From: Phycisphaerales bacterium
Lineage (GTDB): Bacteria; Planctomycetota; Phycisphaerae; Phycisphaerales; SM1A02
Direction: 5' to 3'
Length of the DNA: 64,000 nt
Assembly: GCA_020345805.1 (NCBI GenBank)
Contig: CP070772.1
Location: 1,274,810-1,338,809 of the forward strand
Shown: positions 25,671 to 33,648 of the stretch, one piece after another
Layout of the letters: every line of letters starts with the position of its first letter
Position numbering within the stretch: position 1 is the first letter of the stretch
The notes under the pieces: generated by a model
The model's input: only the letters and a program-made list of their open reading frames with translations
Database searches by the model: none
What the model was told of the DNA's origin: nothing
Translations under genes and position numbers: made by a program

Positions 25671-26522
25671 ATGGCAGAGATGCTCGACGAAACGGCTGCG
25701 ATTGAATCCACCACGGTCGGCGTGTACCGGACCGCCGCCACCGTCAAGGGCGGGCGGAGATTCAGCTTCAGCGCCCTGACCGTGGTCGGCGATCGCGCCG
25801 GCCGGGTCGGGATGGGCTACGGCAAGGCGAACCAGGTTCCTCCCGCCATCGAGAAAGCCCAGAAGGAAGCTCGCCGGAGGATGAAGCAATATCCGCTGGT
25901 GGGACGGACCATCCCGCACGCCGTCACCGGCCGGTTCGGCTCCTGCGTGGTGAGGTTGGTGCCCGCTTCGCCCGGAACCGGCGTCATCGCCGGTGCCGCG
26001 GTTCGCGCACCGCTGGAGATGCTTGGAATACAGGACTGTCTGACCAAGAGCTTCGGCTCCAACAACTCCAAGAATCTGGTGAAGGCCGTCATCGACGGGC
26101 TGGAACAGCTTCGCGCCAAGGGTGAGGTCTCCGAGCTCCGAGGGGTCGAGATTGCGACCACCTCCGTGGAAGAGGCCATCAAGCGCGGCAAGGCATTCAT
26201 GCCCACGGTCACCGCCCCGGTCGAGGCCCCGGCTGAGGCGCCCGCCAAGCGGGATGACCGGGCCAAACCCGGCGAAAAGGAGCAGGAGGGCCGGCGCGGG
26301 GGGCGTCACCGCGGGCGCGGTCGCGGACGCGGCAAGGGTGGGCCGCCCCGCGGGGAGAAGAAACCGCAGGCCGCGAAATCCCAGGGCCAGGAATCCCAAG
26401 CTCCACGGCCGGAGGCGTCCGCGCCTGACGCTCCGCCGAAAGCCGAGCCCGAAAAAGCCGCCGACACGCCGTCGGCCGGCGGAAACCAGAGTACTCCCGG
26501 CGGCAAGGACCAGGAATCATGA
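25671..26522 (+). CDS. rpsE: 30S ribosomal protein S5 with long C-terminal tail
   Basis: A 283-residue S5, against a usual 160-170. The core has GGRRFSFSALTVVGD, VGMGYGKANQVPPAIEKA and AGAAVRAPLEMLGI, all typical for this decoding-centre and mRNA-helicase protein. From about residue 180 a tail of some 100 residues follows: proline/alanine-rich (VEAPAEAPAK), then an arginine-glycine block (GGRHRGRGRGRGKGG) and another Pro/Ala/Glu/Ser stretch. The tail is in frame, without a frameshift sign. rpmD (L30), normally the next gene, is missing. Confidence 0.95.
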   Translation: MAEMLDETAAIESTTVGVYRTAATVKGGRRFSFSALTVVGDRAGRVGMGYGKANQVPPAIEKAQKEARRRMKQYPLVGRTIPHAVTGRFGSCVVRLVPASPGTGVIAGAAVRAPLEMLGIQDCLTKSFGSNNSKNLVKAVIDGLEQLRAKGEVSELRGVEIATTSVEEAIKRGKAFMPTVTAPVEAPAEAPAKRDDRAKPGEKEQEGRRGGRHRGRGRGRGKGGPPRGEKKPQAAKSQGQESQAPRPEASAPDAPPKAEPEKAADTPSAGGNQSTPGGKDQES

Positions 26523-26600
26523 ACCAGCCGCAGGCGTCCGAGACGTTCGTCTGCGGGCCGCCCGCGCCACATGGATAAGCGAGCTGGAGAACGCGTCATC

Positions 26601-27119
26601 ATGATGATCCACGAGATCACTGAAAAGGTCGGCAAGTACAAGGCCCGCAAGCGCCTGGGGCGCGGCGACGGCTCCGGGCACGGCAAGACGTCCGGCCGGG
26701 GCCACAAGGGGGCCGGGTCGCGCGCCGGTTACAAGCGCAGGCCGTACTTCGAAGGCGGGCAGATGAGCTTCATTCGTCGCATGCCCAAGCGGGGCTTCTC
26801 CAACGCCCGGTTCCGGCGGCCCTATCACATCGTCAACCTCAAGACCCTGGATGCGCGCCTGGAAGACGGTGCGGTCGTCACCCCCGAGACGCTGGTCGAG
26901 GCGGGCATCATCCGCGATACGGATCTGCCCCTGAAGGTGCTCGGCGAGGGCGATTTGACCAAGAAGCTCCAGATCACCGCCGCCAAGTTCTCCGCCTCCG
27001 CCAAGGCCAAGATCGAAGCCGCCGGCGGCGCCGTCACCGAAGTTGCCAAGGTCAAATGGACCCGCCCGCGTGCGACCAAAGCCGGGGCTCAGAAGAAGGA
27101 GAAGGCCGGCAACCCCTGA
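26601..27119 (+). CDS. rplO: 50S ribosomal protein L15
   Basis: A 172-residue L15, a late-assembly protein. The N-terminal GRGDGSGHGKTSGRGHKGAGSR-type glycine-rich region, FEGGQMSFIRRMPKRGF and the C-terminal helical domain are present. Two ATG codons in a row start at 26601; GGAGA lies about 12 bases upstream. It follows rpsE directly, without L30 between. Confidence 0.95.
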   Translation: MMIHEITEKVGKYKARKRLGRGDGSGHGKTSGRGHKGAGSRAGYKRRPYFEGGQMSFIRRMPKRGFSNARFRRPYHIVNLKTLDARLEDGAVVTPETLVEAGIIRDTDLPLKVLGEGDLTKKLQITAAKFSASAKAKIEAAGGAVTEVAKVKWTRPRATKAGAQKKEKAGNP

Positions 27120-27183
27120 TTGACATCTGCGGCGTGGGCCTCCATCCAAAGCCGCCTAAACCGAATCCCGGACGGCCAGTCAA

Positions 27184-28611
27184 ATGCTTCAAGCGGTCAT
27201 CAATATCTTCAGGATTCCCGAACTGAGAACGAGGGTGCTCTTCACCCTCGGCTGTCTGGTGGTTTACCGCATCGGGTTCTGGATCCCCCTGCCCGCGGTG
27301 AGCCAGTCCCAGATGGCCAAATACATCGCGGATCTCACCGAGTCCGGCCAAGCCACCGGCTTCGGGAAGATCATGCAGTACGCATCGATCTTCTCCGGCG
27401 GATCGTTGAGCCAGTCGACTATCTTCGGCCTGGGGATCATGCCTTACATCACCGCCTCCATCATCTTCCAGCTGCTCCAGACCGCGGTGCCCCGGCTTCA
27501 GGAACTGAAGAAGGAAGGTGCATCGGGGCAGCAGAAGATCACGGAATGGACGCGCTACGCGACCATCGCGATGTGCTTCATCCAGGCGGTGATGTGGCTG
27601 CGATTCCTGCTCGGCTCGGGCCTGGTGGAAGCGGAGTTCCAGACCCCGGGCCGGATCATGCTCTTCTTCCTCGCCGGCATCACCGGTCTGACCGCGGGCA
27701 GCATCTTCCTCATGTGGCTGGGCGAGCAGATCGACAAGTACGGAATCGGCAACGGCGTCTCCCTCATCCTCACCGCGGGCATCATCTCCCGCATGCCCCA
27801 GGCCATCCAGTACCTGGTCGAGAAGTTCGACGTCAGCCGGCAGTCCCAGGAAGCCGACAGCATCGGTGTGGTCAAGGTTCTTTTCCTGGCCGGGGCCTTC
27901 GTGTTCGTCGTCGCCGGGGCGATACTTATCACCGTCGCTCAGAGACGGATTCCAATCCAGCAGGCCAAGCATACGCGGGGACGCAAGGTTTACGGCGGCC
28001 AGAAGCATTACCTGCCCCTGCGGATCAATCACGCCGGCGTCATGCCGATCATCTTCGCCACCTCGCTGATGATCTTCCCCTCGGCGTTCTTCGGGTATCT
28101 GTCCTCGGCGGCGACCGCGGCCGAAAGCGGCGCCCCGGCGTGGTGGCGATCCGTGACGATCTTCCTCAACGCCAACTTCGAGATGGGTGAATACCCATAC
28201 ATAATCGTGGAGATACTCCTCATCTACTTCTTCAGCTACTTCTGGACCACCGTGGTGTTCAGCCCGGAGGACATGGCCCGGATGCTCAGGGACCAGGGCA
28301 GCTTCATCCCCGGACTGAGGCCCGGGCCGCGGACCGCCGAGTATCTGGAGACCGTGGTGGAGCGGATCACCTACGTCGGGGCCGGATTCCTGGCCATCAT
28401 CGCGGTCATCCCCGCCATCGTGGCCAAGCAGTTGGGGATACCGTTCTTCGTGTCCAGCTTCCTGGGGGGGACCGGGCTGCTCATCGTGGTCAGCGTGGGG
28501 CTCGACCTCATGCAGCGGCTGGAGGCCAACCTGCTGATGCGGAATTATGCCGGTTTCCTCAGCCGCGGCGAGCAGGGGCGCGGTCCCAAATTGAGGAGCG
28601 GAAGAAGGTAG
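27184..28611 (+). CDS. secY: Protein translocase channel subunit SecY
   Basis: A 475-residue integral membrane protein with about ten transmembrane segments, forming the Sec channel for export and membrane insertion. TM1 (FTLGCLVVYRIGFWIPLP), the plug region after it, GLGIMPYITASIIFQLL in TM2 and the cytoplasmic C5 loop (KYLPLRINHAGVMPIIFA-like, here LPLRINHAGVMPIIF) are all family marks. It lies in its normal spc position; the neighbours adk and map that usually follow are absent. Confidence 0.97.
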   Translation: MLQAVINIFRIPELRTRVLFTLGCLVVYRIGFWIPLPAVSQSQMAKYIADLTESGQATGFGKIMQYASIFSGGSLSQSTIFGLGIMPYITASIIFQLLQTAVPRLQELKKEGASGQQKITEWTRYATIAMCFIQAVMWLRFLLGSGLVEAEFQTPGRIMLFFLAGITGLTAGSIFLMWLGEQIDKYGIGNGVSLILTAGIISRMPQAIQYLVEKFDVSRQSQEADSIGVVKVLFLAGAFVFVVAGAILITVAQRRIPIQQAKHTRGRKVYGGQKHYLPLRINHAGVMPIIFATSLMIFPSAFFGYLSSAATAAESGAPAWWRSVTIFLNANFEMGEYPYIIVEILLIYFFSYFWTTVVFSPEDMARMLRDQGSFIPGLRPGPRTAEYLETVVERITYVGAGFLAIIAVIPAIVAKQLGIPFFVSSFLGGTGLLIVVSVGLDLMQRLEANLLMRNYAGFLSRGEQGRGPKLRSGRR

Positions 28612-28650
28612 GACATGACCGCAGGTATGGCGTCCAACCTGATTCGCCCT

Positions 28651-28678
28651 TTGCCCGCGCCGCGGGCGGGGCTATCAT
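28651..28678 (+). promoter_or_regulatory. Putative promoter of infA
   Basis: TTGCCC (28651-28656), a 16-base spacer and TATCAT (28673-28678) fit a sigma70 promoter inside the 213-base secY-infA gap. Transcription would start near 28685, with a leader of about 140 bases. This would let infA and the alpha-operon genes be expressed apart from the spc genes. Confidence 0.5.
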
Positions 28679-28824
28679 TCACACTTTGTTCGACGCAGAT
28701 GCCGGAGAAGGCCTCGGCGAACCGGAAGGGAAGCCGGTCCAGTTCAAATTATCCCTGCGCCGCAGGTCCGATGGTCCGGGGCGGGCATTTTGCCGCAAGT
28801 CCCGGAAAGGGTGCGTGAGATCCA

Positions 28825-29040
28825 ATGGCGAAAGAGGAAAAAATCACGCTCGAAGCCGAAGTCACCGAGGCGCTGCCCGATGCCCGCTTCAAAGTGAAGC
28901 TCGAAAACGGCCAGGAAATACTGGCCTACGTCAGCGGCAAGATGAGGAAGTTCTTCATACGAATCCTTCCCGGCGACCGGGTGAGCGTGGAGTTGAGCCC
29001 TTACGACATGACCAAAGGCAGGATTGTGTACCGGCACTAG
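28825..29040 (+). CDS. infA: Translation initiation factor IF-1
   Basis: A 71-residue S1/OB-fold protein that blocks the 30S A site during initiation. [38 protein letters not shown] and [13 protein letters not shown] match the family closely. It is the usual gene between secY and rpmJ. Confidence 0.96.
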   Translation: MAKEEKITLEAEVTEALPDARFKVKLENGQEILAYVSGKMRKFFIRILPGDRVSVELSPYDMTKGRIVYRH

Positions 29041-29119
29041 CCATTCGCCCGAGAAACAGCCCCGCGGCTCCAGACCCCCCACGGCGCCGCCGCAGATGAT
29101 CGCCAGCAGAGTCAAAGCC

Positions 29120-29236
29120 ATGAAAGTACGAAGCAGTATCAAGCGCCGCACCAAGGATTGCCAGATTGTGATTCGCAAGGGCAAGCGCTATGTCATCAAC
29201 AAGAAGAATCCCCGCCTGAAGGCCAGGCAGGGTTGA
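29120..29236 (+). CDS. rpmJ: 50S ribosomal protein L36, zinc-free form
   Basis: A 38-residue L36: [10 protein letters not shown] start and NPRLKARQG end are diagnostic. The zinc-binding C-C-C-H set is lost, with only one cysteine left (TKDCQIVIR). ATG 29120 is chosen from the family N-terminus although the frame opens further upstream. Frameshift is not indicated. Confidence 0.94.
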   Translation: MKVRSSIKRRTKDCQIVIRKGKRYVINKKNPRLKARQG

Positions 29237-29278
29237 GCGGCCTACTCCCCGCCGCCTCCCCCCGATTGGAGCAGCAGC

Positions 29279-29659
29279 ATGCCACGTATTGCCGGCGTTG
29301 ACGTTCCGGACAACAAGAAGATTCGCTACGCCCTGAGATACATCTACGGCATCGGGCCCAAGTTCGCGGACAACATCCTGGCCGAAGCCGGGGTTGATCC
29401 GGAAAAGCGTGCCTCCGAGCTGACCGACCAGGACGTCAGCCAGATCTCCACCGCGATCGACAGCGGCTACATCGTCGAAGGCGCGTTGCGCCGCCAGACC
29501 CAGCAGCACATTCAGAGGCTGCGGGACATCCGATCCTACCGCGGTGATCGCCACCGCAAGGGCCTGCCCGTGCACGGCCAGCGGACCCGGTGCAACGCCC
29601 GGACCCGCAAGGGTCGCAAGAAGACCGTCGCGGGCAAGAAGGGCGTGAAGGGGCACTGA
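29279..29659 (+). CDS. rpsM: 30S ribosomal protein S13
   Basis: A 126-residue S13 in the 30S head, contacting P-site tRNA. It starts PRIAGVDVPDNKKIRYALRY and contains IYGIG and the C-terminal GLPVHGQRTRCNARTRKG. TTGGAGCAGC upstream supports ATG 29279. Confidence 0.97.
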   Translation: MPRIAGVDVPDNKKIRYALRYIYGIGPKFADNILAEAGVDPEKRASELTDQDVSQISTAIDSGYIVEGALRRQTQQHIQRLRDIRSYRGDRHRKGLPVHGQRTRCNARTRKGRKKTVAGKKGVKGH

Positions 29660-29792
29660 CAGCCGGGCTTTGCCGCCGGGCTCGTCCCTGCGGTCACTGC
29701 CGGAGTGATTCGAACATTCGTGAGGTTCCTGCCGGCCGCTTGAGATTGCCACTCCCGGAGAAGGAACCGATCGCAGCGACAAGGTACCGTAA

Positions 29793-30167
29793 ATGGCCAA
29801 GAAGAAGAAGATACGAAGGAACGTCACCCGGGGCATCGCCCACATCACGGCGACCTTCAACAACACCATCATCACCATCACCGACGTAAACGGCGAGACC
29901 CTCTGTTGGGACTCCGCCGGGACCGTCGGCTTCAAGGGTGCACGCAAAGCGACCCCCTTTGCCGCCACCCGCGCCGCCGAAAGGTGTGCGGCCAAAGCCA
30001 AGCGGATGGGGATGCGCGAGATCGAGGTGCATGTCAAGGGCCCCGGTTCGGGGCGGGAATCGGCCATCTCGGCCCTTGAAAACAACGGCCTCAACATCTC
30101 CGCGGTCGAGGATCACACTCCCATTCCCCACAACGGCTGCCGCCCGCGGAAGAAGCGGCGCGTCTGA
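29793..30167 (+). CDS. rpsK: 30S ribosomal protein S11
   Basis: A 124-residue S11 on the 30S platform. [28 protein letters not shown] and the C-terminal [18 protein letters not shown] identify it. rpsD (S4), which normally follows and regulates this operon, is absent; a 156-base gap precedes rpoA instead. Confidence 0.97.
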   Translation: MAKKKKIRRNVTRGIAHITATFNNTIITITDVNGETLCWDSAGTVGFKGARKATPFAATRAAERCAAKAKRMGMREIEVHVKGPGSGRESAISALENNGLNISAVEDHTPIPHNGCRPRKKRRV

Positions 30168-30170
30168 TCG

Positions 30171-30195
30171 CGAAGCCCGGGACCGTCCGGCTTCG
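30171..30195 (+). other. Hairpin in the rpsK-rpoA gap
   Basis: CGAAGCC (30171-30177) pairs with GGCTTCG (30189-30195) around an 11-base loop, just after the rpsK stop. No T-run; it may be an RNA processing or regulatory site where rpsD would usually lie. Confidence 0.3.
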
Positions 30196-30323
30196 TTCCC
30201 GTGTCTGTTCGCCCGATGGGATAGCAGGGGCGCTGGGACCGTTCAGCAGGGTCCGCAACGCCACCGATACCCCGACGGGTTCCTGAGTTTCAGGTTTCTG
30301 CTGAGAATCGTTGGAGCAGTGTC

Positions 30324-31346
30324 ATGCACATCCGTTGGCGCGGTCTTGAGTTGCCGGCGAGAGTTGAGGTCGAGGAGCGATCCCGGACCGATTCCTTCAG
30401 CCGGTTCATCATCGAGCCCTTCGAGCGCGGGTTCGGAACCACCGTCGGCAACAGCCTCCGGCGGATCCTCCTCTCCTGCATCGAAGGGGCTGCGGTCACC
30501 AAGGTGCGCATCGAAGGCGTGGAGCACGAGTTCTCCACCGTTCCCGGAATGCTGGAGGACGTCACCGATGTCGTCCTCAACATGAAGGGCCTGGTCGTCA
30601 GCCTGGATGCCGGTGAGCCCAAGCTGATGCGTCTGGCGGCCACGGGCCCGGGCGAGGTCACCGCCGATCTCATTGAGGCGGACACCGCCGTGACTATTCA
30701 CAATCCCGAGCACATCATCGCCACGCTCACGGAGGAGGTTGACTTCGAGGCGGAGATGACCGTGGACAAGGGACGTGGCTATCAGCCCGCCTCCGAGCAG
30801 TACACCAAACGCGATGAGCAGGTGATCGGCGAGATTCCCATTGACGCCGTCTTCAGTCCGGTGCTCCGCGTGCGCTACCGCGTCGAGGACGCCCGCATCG
30901 GCCAGCGCACCGACTACGACAAGCTCATCATGGACATCTGGACCGACGGAACGGTCTCGCCGGAGATGACCCTGGTGGAAGCGGCCAAGATCCTCCGCAA
31001 GCACCTCAACCCCTTCGTCCAGTATTACGAGCTGGGGGCCGACCAGGTCTCCGCCGCCGCCAGCGCCGCGGCCAGCGTGGATGACGAGCTCATCCGCAAG
31101 CTCAACATGCCCGTCTCCGAGATGGAGCTGACCGTCCGTGCCAGCAACTGCCTGGAGTCGGCCAAGATCGAAACCGTCGCAGAGCTTGTGCAGAAGGATG
31201 AGGCCGATCTGCTCGCGGTGCGAAGCTTCGGAAAAACCTCGCTCCGCGAAGTCAAGCGCAAGCTTGAGGAGCTGGGCCTTTCCCTGGGTATGCAGCTCCC
31301 CGAAGGGTATCACCAGACGGCCGAGACTTCCGAGCCAATAATGTAA
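30324..31346 (+). CDS. rpoA: DNA-directed RNA polymerase subunit alpha
   Basis: A 340-residue alpha subunit. The N-terminal domain has FIIEPFERGFGTTVGNSLRR and SCIEGAAVTKVRIEGVEHEFS, used for dimerisation and beta contact. An alanine-rich linker (SAAASAAASVDDE, about 234-246) leads to the C-terminal domain with LTVRASNCLESAKI and LLAVRSFGKTSLREVK that binds UP elements and activators. It is followed by a strong terminator-like hairpin before rplQ. Confidence 0.97.
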   Translation: MHIRWRGLELPARVEVEERSRTDSFSRFIIEPFERGFGTTVGNSLRRILLSCIEGAAVTKVRIEGVEHEFSTVPGMLEDVTDVVLNMKGLVVSLDAGEPKLMRLAATGPGEVTADLIEADTAVTIHNPEHIIATLTEEVDFEAEMTVDKGRGYQPASEQYTKRDEQVIGEIPIDAVFSPVLRVRYRVEDARIGQRTDYDKLIMDIWTDGTVSPEMTLVEAAKILRKHLNPFVQYYELGADQVSAAASAAASVDDELIRKLNMPVSEMELTVRASNCLESAKIETVAELVQKDEADLLAVRSFGKTSLREVKRKLEELGLSLGMQLPEGYHQTAETSEPIM

Positions 31347-31356
31347 ACCCACATCA

Positions 31357-31390
31357 CCCGCTGCCCGCGAAGGCGGACGGCGGGTTTTTT
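31357..31390 (+). terminator. Intrinsic terminator or attenuator between rpoA and rplQ
   Basis: CCCGCTGCCCGC (31357-31368), loop GAAG and GCGGACGGCGGG (31373-31384) form a 12-bp stem with one G-U pair and one mismatch, followed at once by six T (31385-31390). It starts 10 bases after rpoA and ends 14 bases before rplQ, whose AGGAG box comes right after the T-run. Confidence 0.8.
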
Positions 31391-31404
31391 CAGGAGTCAG
31401 ATCA

Positions 31405-32130
31405 ATGCGTCACCGGATTTACGGCAAACAGCTCTGCCGAGACAGCGAGCACCGCCGCGCCATGCTGCGCAATCTCGCCGCCGGACTCTTCGAGCACGGC
31501 GAGATCGAGACCACCTTGCCCAAGGCCAGGGCGGTGCAGCCCTTCGTCGAGAAGATCATCACCCTCGCCCGCAAGGGAACCTTCAGCGCCCGCCGGCAGA
31601 TCGAGGCCAGGATCAACGACCGCAAGATCCACAGTTGGGTCGCCGATCCCGACGTGCCGGATATGAAGAAGGACAACCCCTACTTCGATCTGCCCGACGC
31701 CTCCGACATCCAGTTCAACCGCTACGGCGAGGTCCGCAAGGCTCCCCGCCTCGTCCAGCACATCATGACCAACATCGCTCCGATGTTCGAGGATCGCGAC
31801 GGCGGCTACACCCGGATCATCAGGACCGGCCGGCATCGCCTCGGCGACGGTTCGGACATCGTCCTCCTGCAGTTCGTCGGTCGCGAGGAAGGCCCGGAGA
31901 TCGGCGGGGGCACCTCCCGACGCCGCGAACAGGCCGACAAACGCACCGCCTTCGCCGCCCGCCTCCGCAAAGGTGAGGCCAAGGAAGAGATCGAGGAGGA
32001 GGTGAAGGACGAAGCCGCCCCGGCCGAGGAGGAGCCCGCCGCCGCCACCGCCGTCGCCGAGCCCGAGACCGAACCTGAAGCCCCCGACGTGCAGGACCCT
32101 GCGGACGAGGAAGAGGAAAAGAAAGACTGA
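31405..32130 (+). CDS. rplQ: 50S ribosomal protein L17 with insertion and acidic tail
   Basis: A 241-residue L17, against a usual 115-130. The core MRHRIYGKQLCRDSEHRRAML, LPKARAVQPFVEKIITLARKG and IAPMFEDRDGGYTRII is clear. About 40 residues are inserted before the last core segment (text around HSWVADPDVPDMKKDNPYF), and after the core a tail of some 70 residues rich in Glu, Ala and Pro (EEIEEEVKDEAAPAEEE, ending DEEEEKKD) follows. It is the last gene of the cluster and has a terminator behind it. Confidence 0.95.
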   Translation: MRHRIYGKQLCRDSEHRRAMLRNLAAGLFEHGEIETTLPKARAVQPFVEKIITLARKGTFSARRQIEARINDRKIHSWVADPDVPDMKKDNPYFDLPDASDIQFNRYGEVRKAPRLVQHIMTNIAPMFEDRDGGYTRIIRTGRHRLGDGSDIVLLQFVGREEGPEIGGGTSRRREQADKRTAFAARLRKGEAKEEIEEEVKDEAAPAEEEPAAATAVAEPETEPEAPDVQDPADEEEEKKD

Positions 32131-32163
32131 TCCTTCCGTTGGTGTCGTAGGGAAAGGTCATCG

Positions 32164-32193
32164 CAGGCCGCGTCTCCAGATGCGGCCTGTTTC
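32164..32193 (+). terminator. Intrinsic terminator at the end of the ribosomal cluster
   Basis: CAGGCCGCGTCT (32164-32175) pairs with AGATGCGGCCTG (32178-32189) with one G-U pair, opened by a few pairs at the loop, and TTTCAT follows. It lies 34 bases after rplQ. Confidence 0.75.
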
Positions 32194-32245
32194 ATCTGTG
32201 GGCGGCACCACCGGGCCCGGCCTACTGCCCCGAACGCTTTCCCGC

Positions 32246-32251
32246 TACACT
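32246..32251 (+). promoter_or_regulatory. Putative -10 element of pheS (TACACT)
   Basis: TACACT preceded by CCGC ends 7 bases before the pheS ATG, so transcription would begin at or next to the start codon. No Shine-Dalgarno is present between. No clear -35 box. Confidence 0.45.
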
Positions 32252-32258
32252 GCCTCTC

Positions 32259-33245
32259 ATGCTCGAGCACCTCAACCAACTGGAATCGACCGGCCTGGCC
32301 GAGCTGCAATCCGTCTCCGACGCCGACGCCCTTGAGCAATGGCGCATCGCCTATCTGGGCACCAAGGGGAAGCTCAAGGCCGCGATGCCGATGATGAAGG
32401 ATGTCTCAAAGGAGGACAAGCCCGCCGTCGGCAAGCGCCTCAACGAGGTCAAGAACGCCCTGGAATCGACCTTCAAGGACAAGAAAGCCTCCCTCGAAGC
32501 CGCCGCCGTCGAAGGGCCGGCAATCGATGTCACCGAGCCCGGCCTGGACTGCGGCGGGGGGCGCCGGCACGTCATCAGCCGCACCATCGACGAGATCATC
32601 GAGGTCTTCGCACGCATGGGATTCACCGTCGCCTACGGCCCCGAGGTCGAGGACGAGTGGCACAACTTCAACGCCCTCAACATCCCCGAGGATCATCCCG
32701 CCCGCGAGCCCATCGACAACTTCTACATGGAGCAGCGGCACCTCATGCTGCGCTCCCAGACCTCTACCGTCCAGATCCGCACGATGGAGAAGACCAAGCC
32801 GCCGCTGAAGATCATCGCCATCGGGCGCGTGTACAGGCCGGACACTCACGACGCCACCCATTACTCCATGTTCCACCAGGTGGAAGGCCTGTACGTCGAT
32901 CACGACGTGACCATGGTCGATCTCAAGACCAGCCTCTTCCAGTTCGCCCAGGCGTATTTCGGGCCCGGGGCGGAGGTGCGCATCCGACCCAGCTTCTTCC
33001 CCTTCACCGAGCCGTCCGCCGAGGTGGACATGAAGATGAAGGTCAAGGGCCAGTGGCAGTGGATCGAGCTGGGAGGCTGCGGCATGGTCGATCCCAACGT
33101 CTTCGAAGCCGTCGGCTACGATCCCGAGGAATGGACCGGCTTCGCGTTCGGCCTCGGTATCGAGCGCATCGCCATGCGCAAGTACGGCATCAGCGATATC
33201 CGCTGGCTCTTCGAAAACGACGCCCGCTTCCTCCGCCAGTTCTGA
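32259..33245 (+). CDS. pheS: Phenylalanyl-tRNA synthetase alpha subunit
   Basis: A 328-residue alpha subunit of the heterotetrameric PheRS. It has the N-terminal coiled coil (about 1-85), then the class II catalytic domain with YGPEVEDEWHNFNALNIP, RSQTSTVQIRTME, GRVYRPDTHDATHYSMFHQVEG and the motif 3 segment GFAFGLGIERIAMRKYGI. pheT, which usually follows, is not in this window. The start codon has no Shine-Dalgarno and a -10-like sequence just upstream. Confidence 0.97.
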   Translation: MLEHLNQLESTGLAELQSVSDADALEQWRIAYLGTKGKLKAAMPMMKDVSKEDKPAVGKRLNEVKNALESTFKDKKASLEAAAVEGPAIDVTEPGLDCGGGRRHVISRTIDEIIEVFARMGFTVAYGPEVEDEWHNFNALNIPEDHPAREPIDNFYMEQRHLMLRSQTSTVQIRTMEKTKPPLKIIAIGRVYRPDTHDATHYSMFHQVEGLYVDHDVTMVDLKTSLFQFAQAYFGPGAEVRIRPSFFPFTEPSAEVDMKMKVKGQWQWIELGGCGMVDPNVFEAVGYDPEEWTGFAFGLGIERIAMRKYGISDIRWLFENDARFLRQF

Positions 33246-33250
33246 GAATC

Positions 33251-33282
33251 GTCGAAACGTCGAAATGTCGAAACGTCGAAGC
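33251..33282. repeat. Tandem 8-base repeat (GTCGAAAC type)
   Basis: Four head-to-tail copies: GTCGAAAC, GTCGAAAT, GTCGAAAC, GTCGAAGC. It starts five bases after the pheS stop. Purpose unknown. Confidence 0.8.
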
Positions 33283-33337
33283 GCGGCGGTGTCGGTCCAA
33301 CTGCCCTCAACCGTGAACTCACTTAGCGGCCCCTCAT

Positions 33338-33413
33338 AGCCGCGGGTGAATACCCGCGGGGCGAGACCGTATTGCGCAATGGACGCCCGCACCGCGGATA
33401 TTCATCCGCGGCT
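33338..33413. repeat. REP-like inverted pair of palindromic units
   Basis: The unit at 33338-33359 (AGCCGCGGGTGAATACCCGC and GG) is itself a hairpin, and the unit at 33392-33413 is its inverse copy (CCGCGGATATTCATCCGCGG then CT) with two changes that keep the palindrome. Between them lies the perfect palindrome ATTGCGCAAT (33371-33380). The layout is that of a paired REP or MITE-like element. Confidence 0.65.
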
Positions 33414-33648
33414 GGAACCCCCGGTTCGACCGGTTGGCCGCCGTCGGCACGGCGCGATCCGGCACGCCGGATCTGCACTGATCTGACCCCGCTGGCCGAT
33501 GTCAGGGAGACATGTCCGAATCGCGGCGGGAACGGACAACAGCAGGCCTCCCGCACTCCCAATAAAATGAGGGAGCGACTGCCGCCGGACCGCGTGTGCC
33601 GCAGTACTGCTCCGCCCTCGCCGACGGCCTTGATCTGGAGTGTGAATC

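Larger units (their letters stand above)
33246..33648. other. Repeat-bearing intergenic stretch after pheS
   Basis: About 400 bases without a credible gene. It holds a four-unit 8-base tandem repeat (33251-33282) and a pair of inverted, individually palindromic units (33338-33413). The remainder has no hairpin with a T-run; the next gene's GGAG box lies just before 33649. Confidence 0.6.

Noticed and set aside
33251-33282. Short repeats considered as a CRISPR array
   Set aside because: Units are 8 bases and head-to-tail without spacers.
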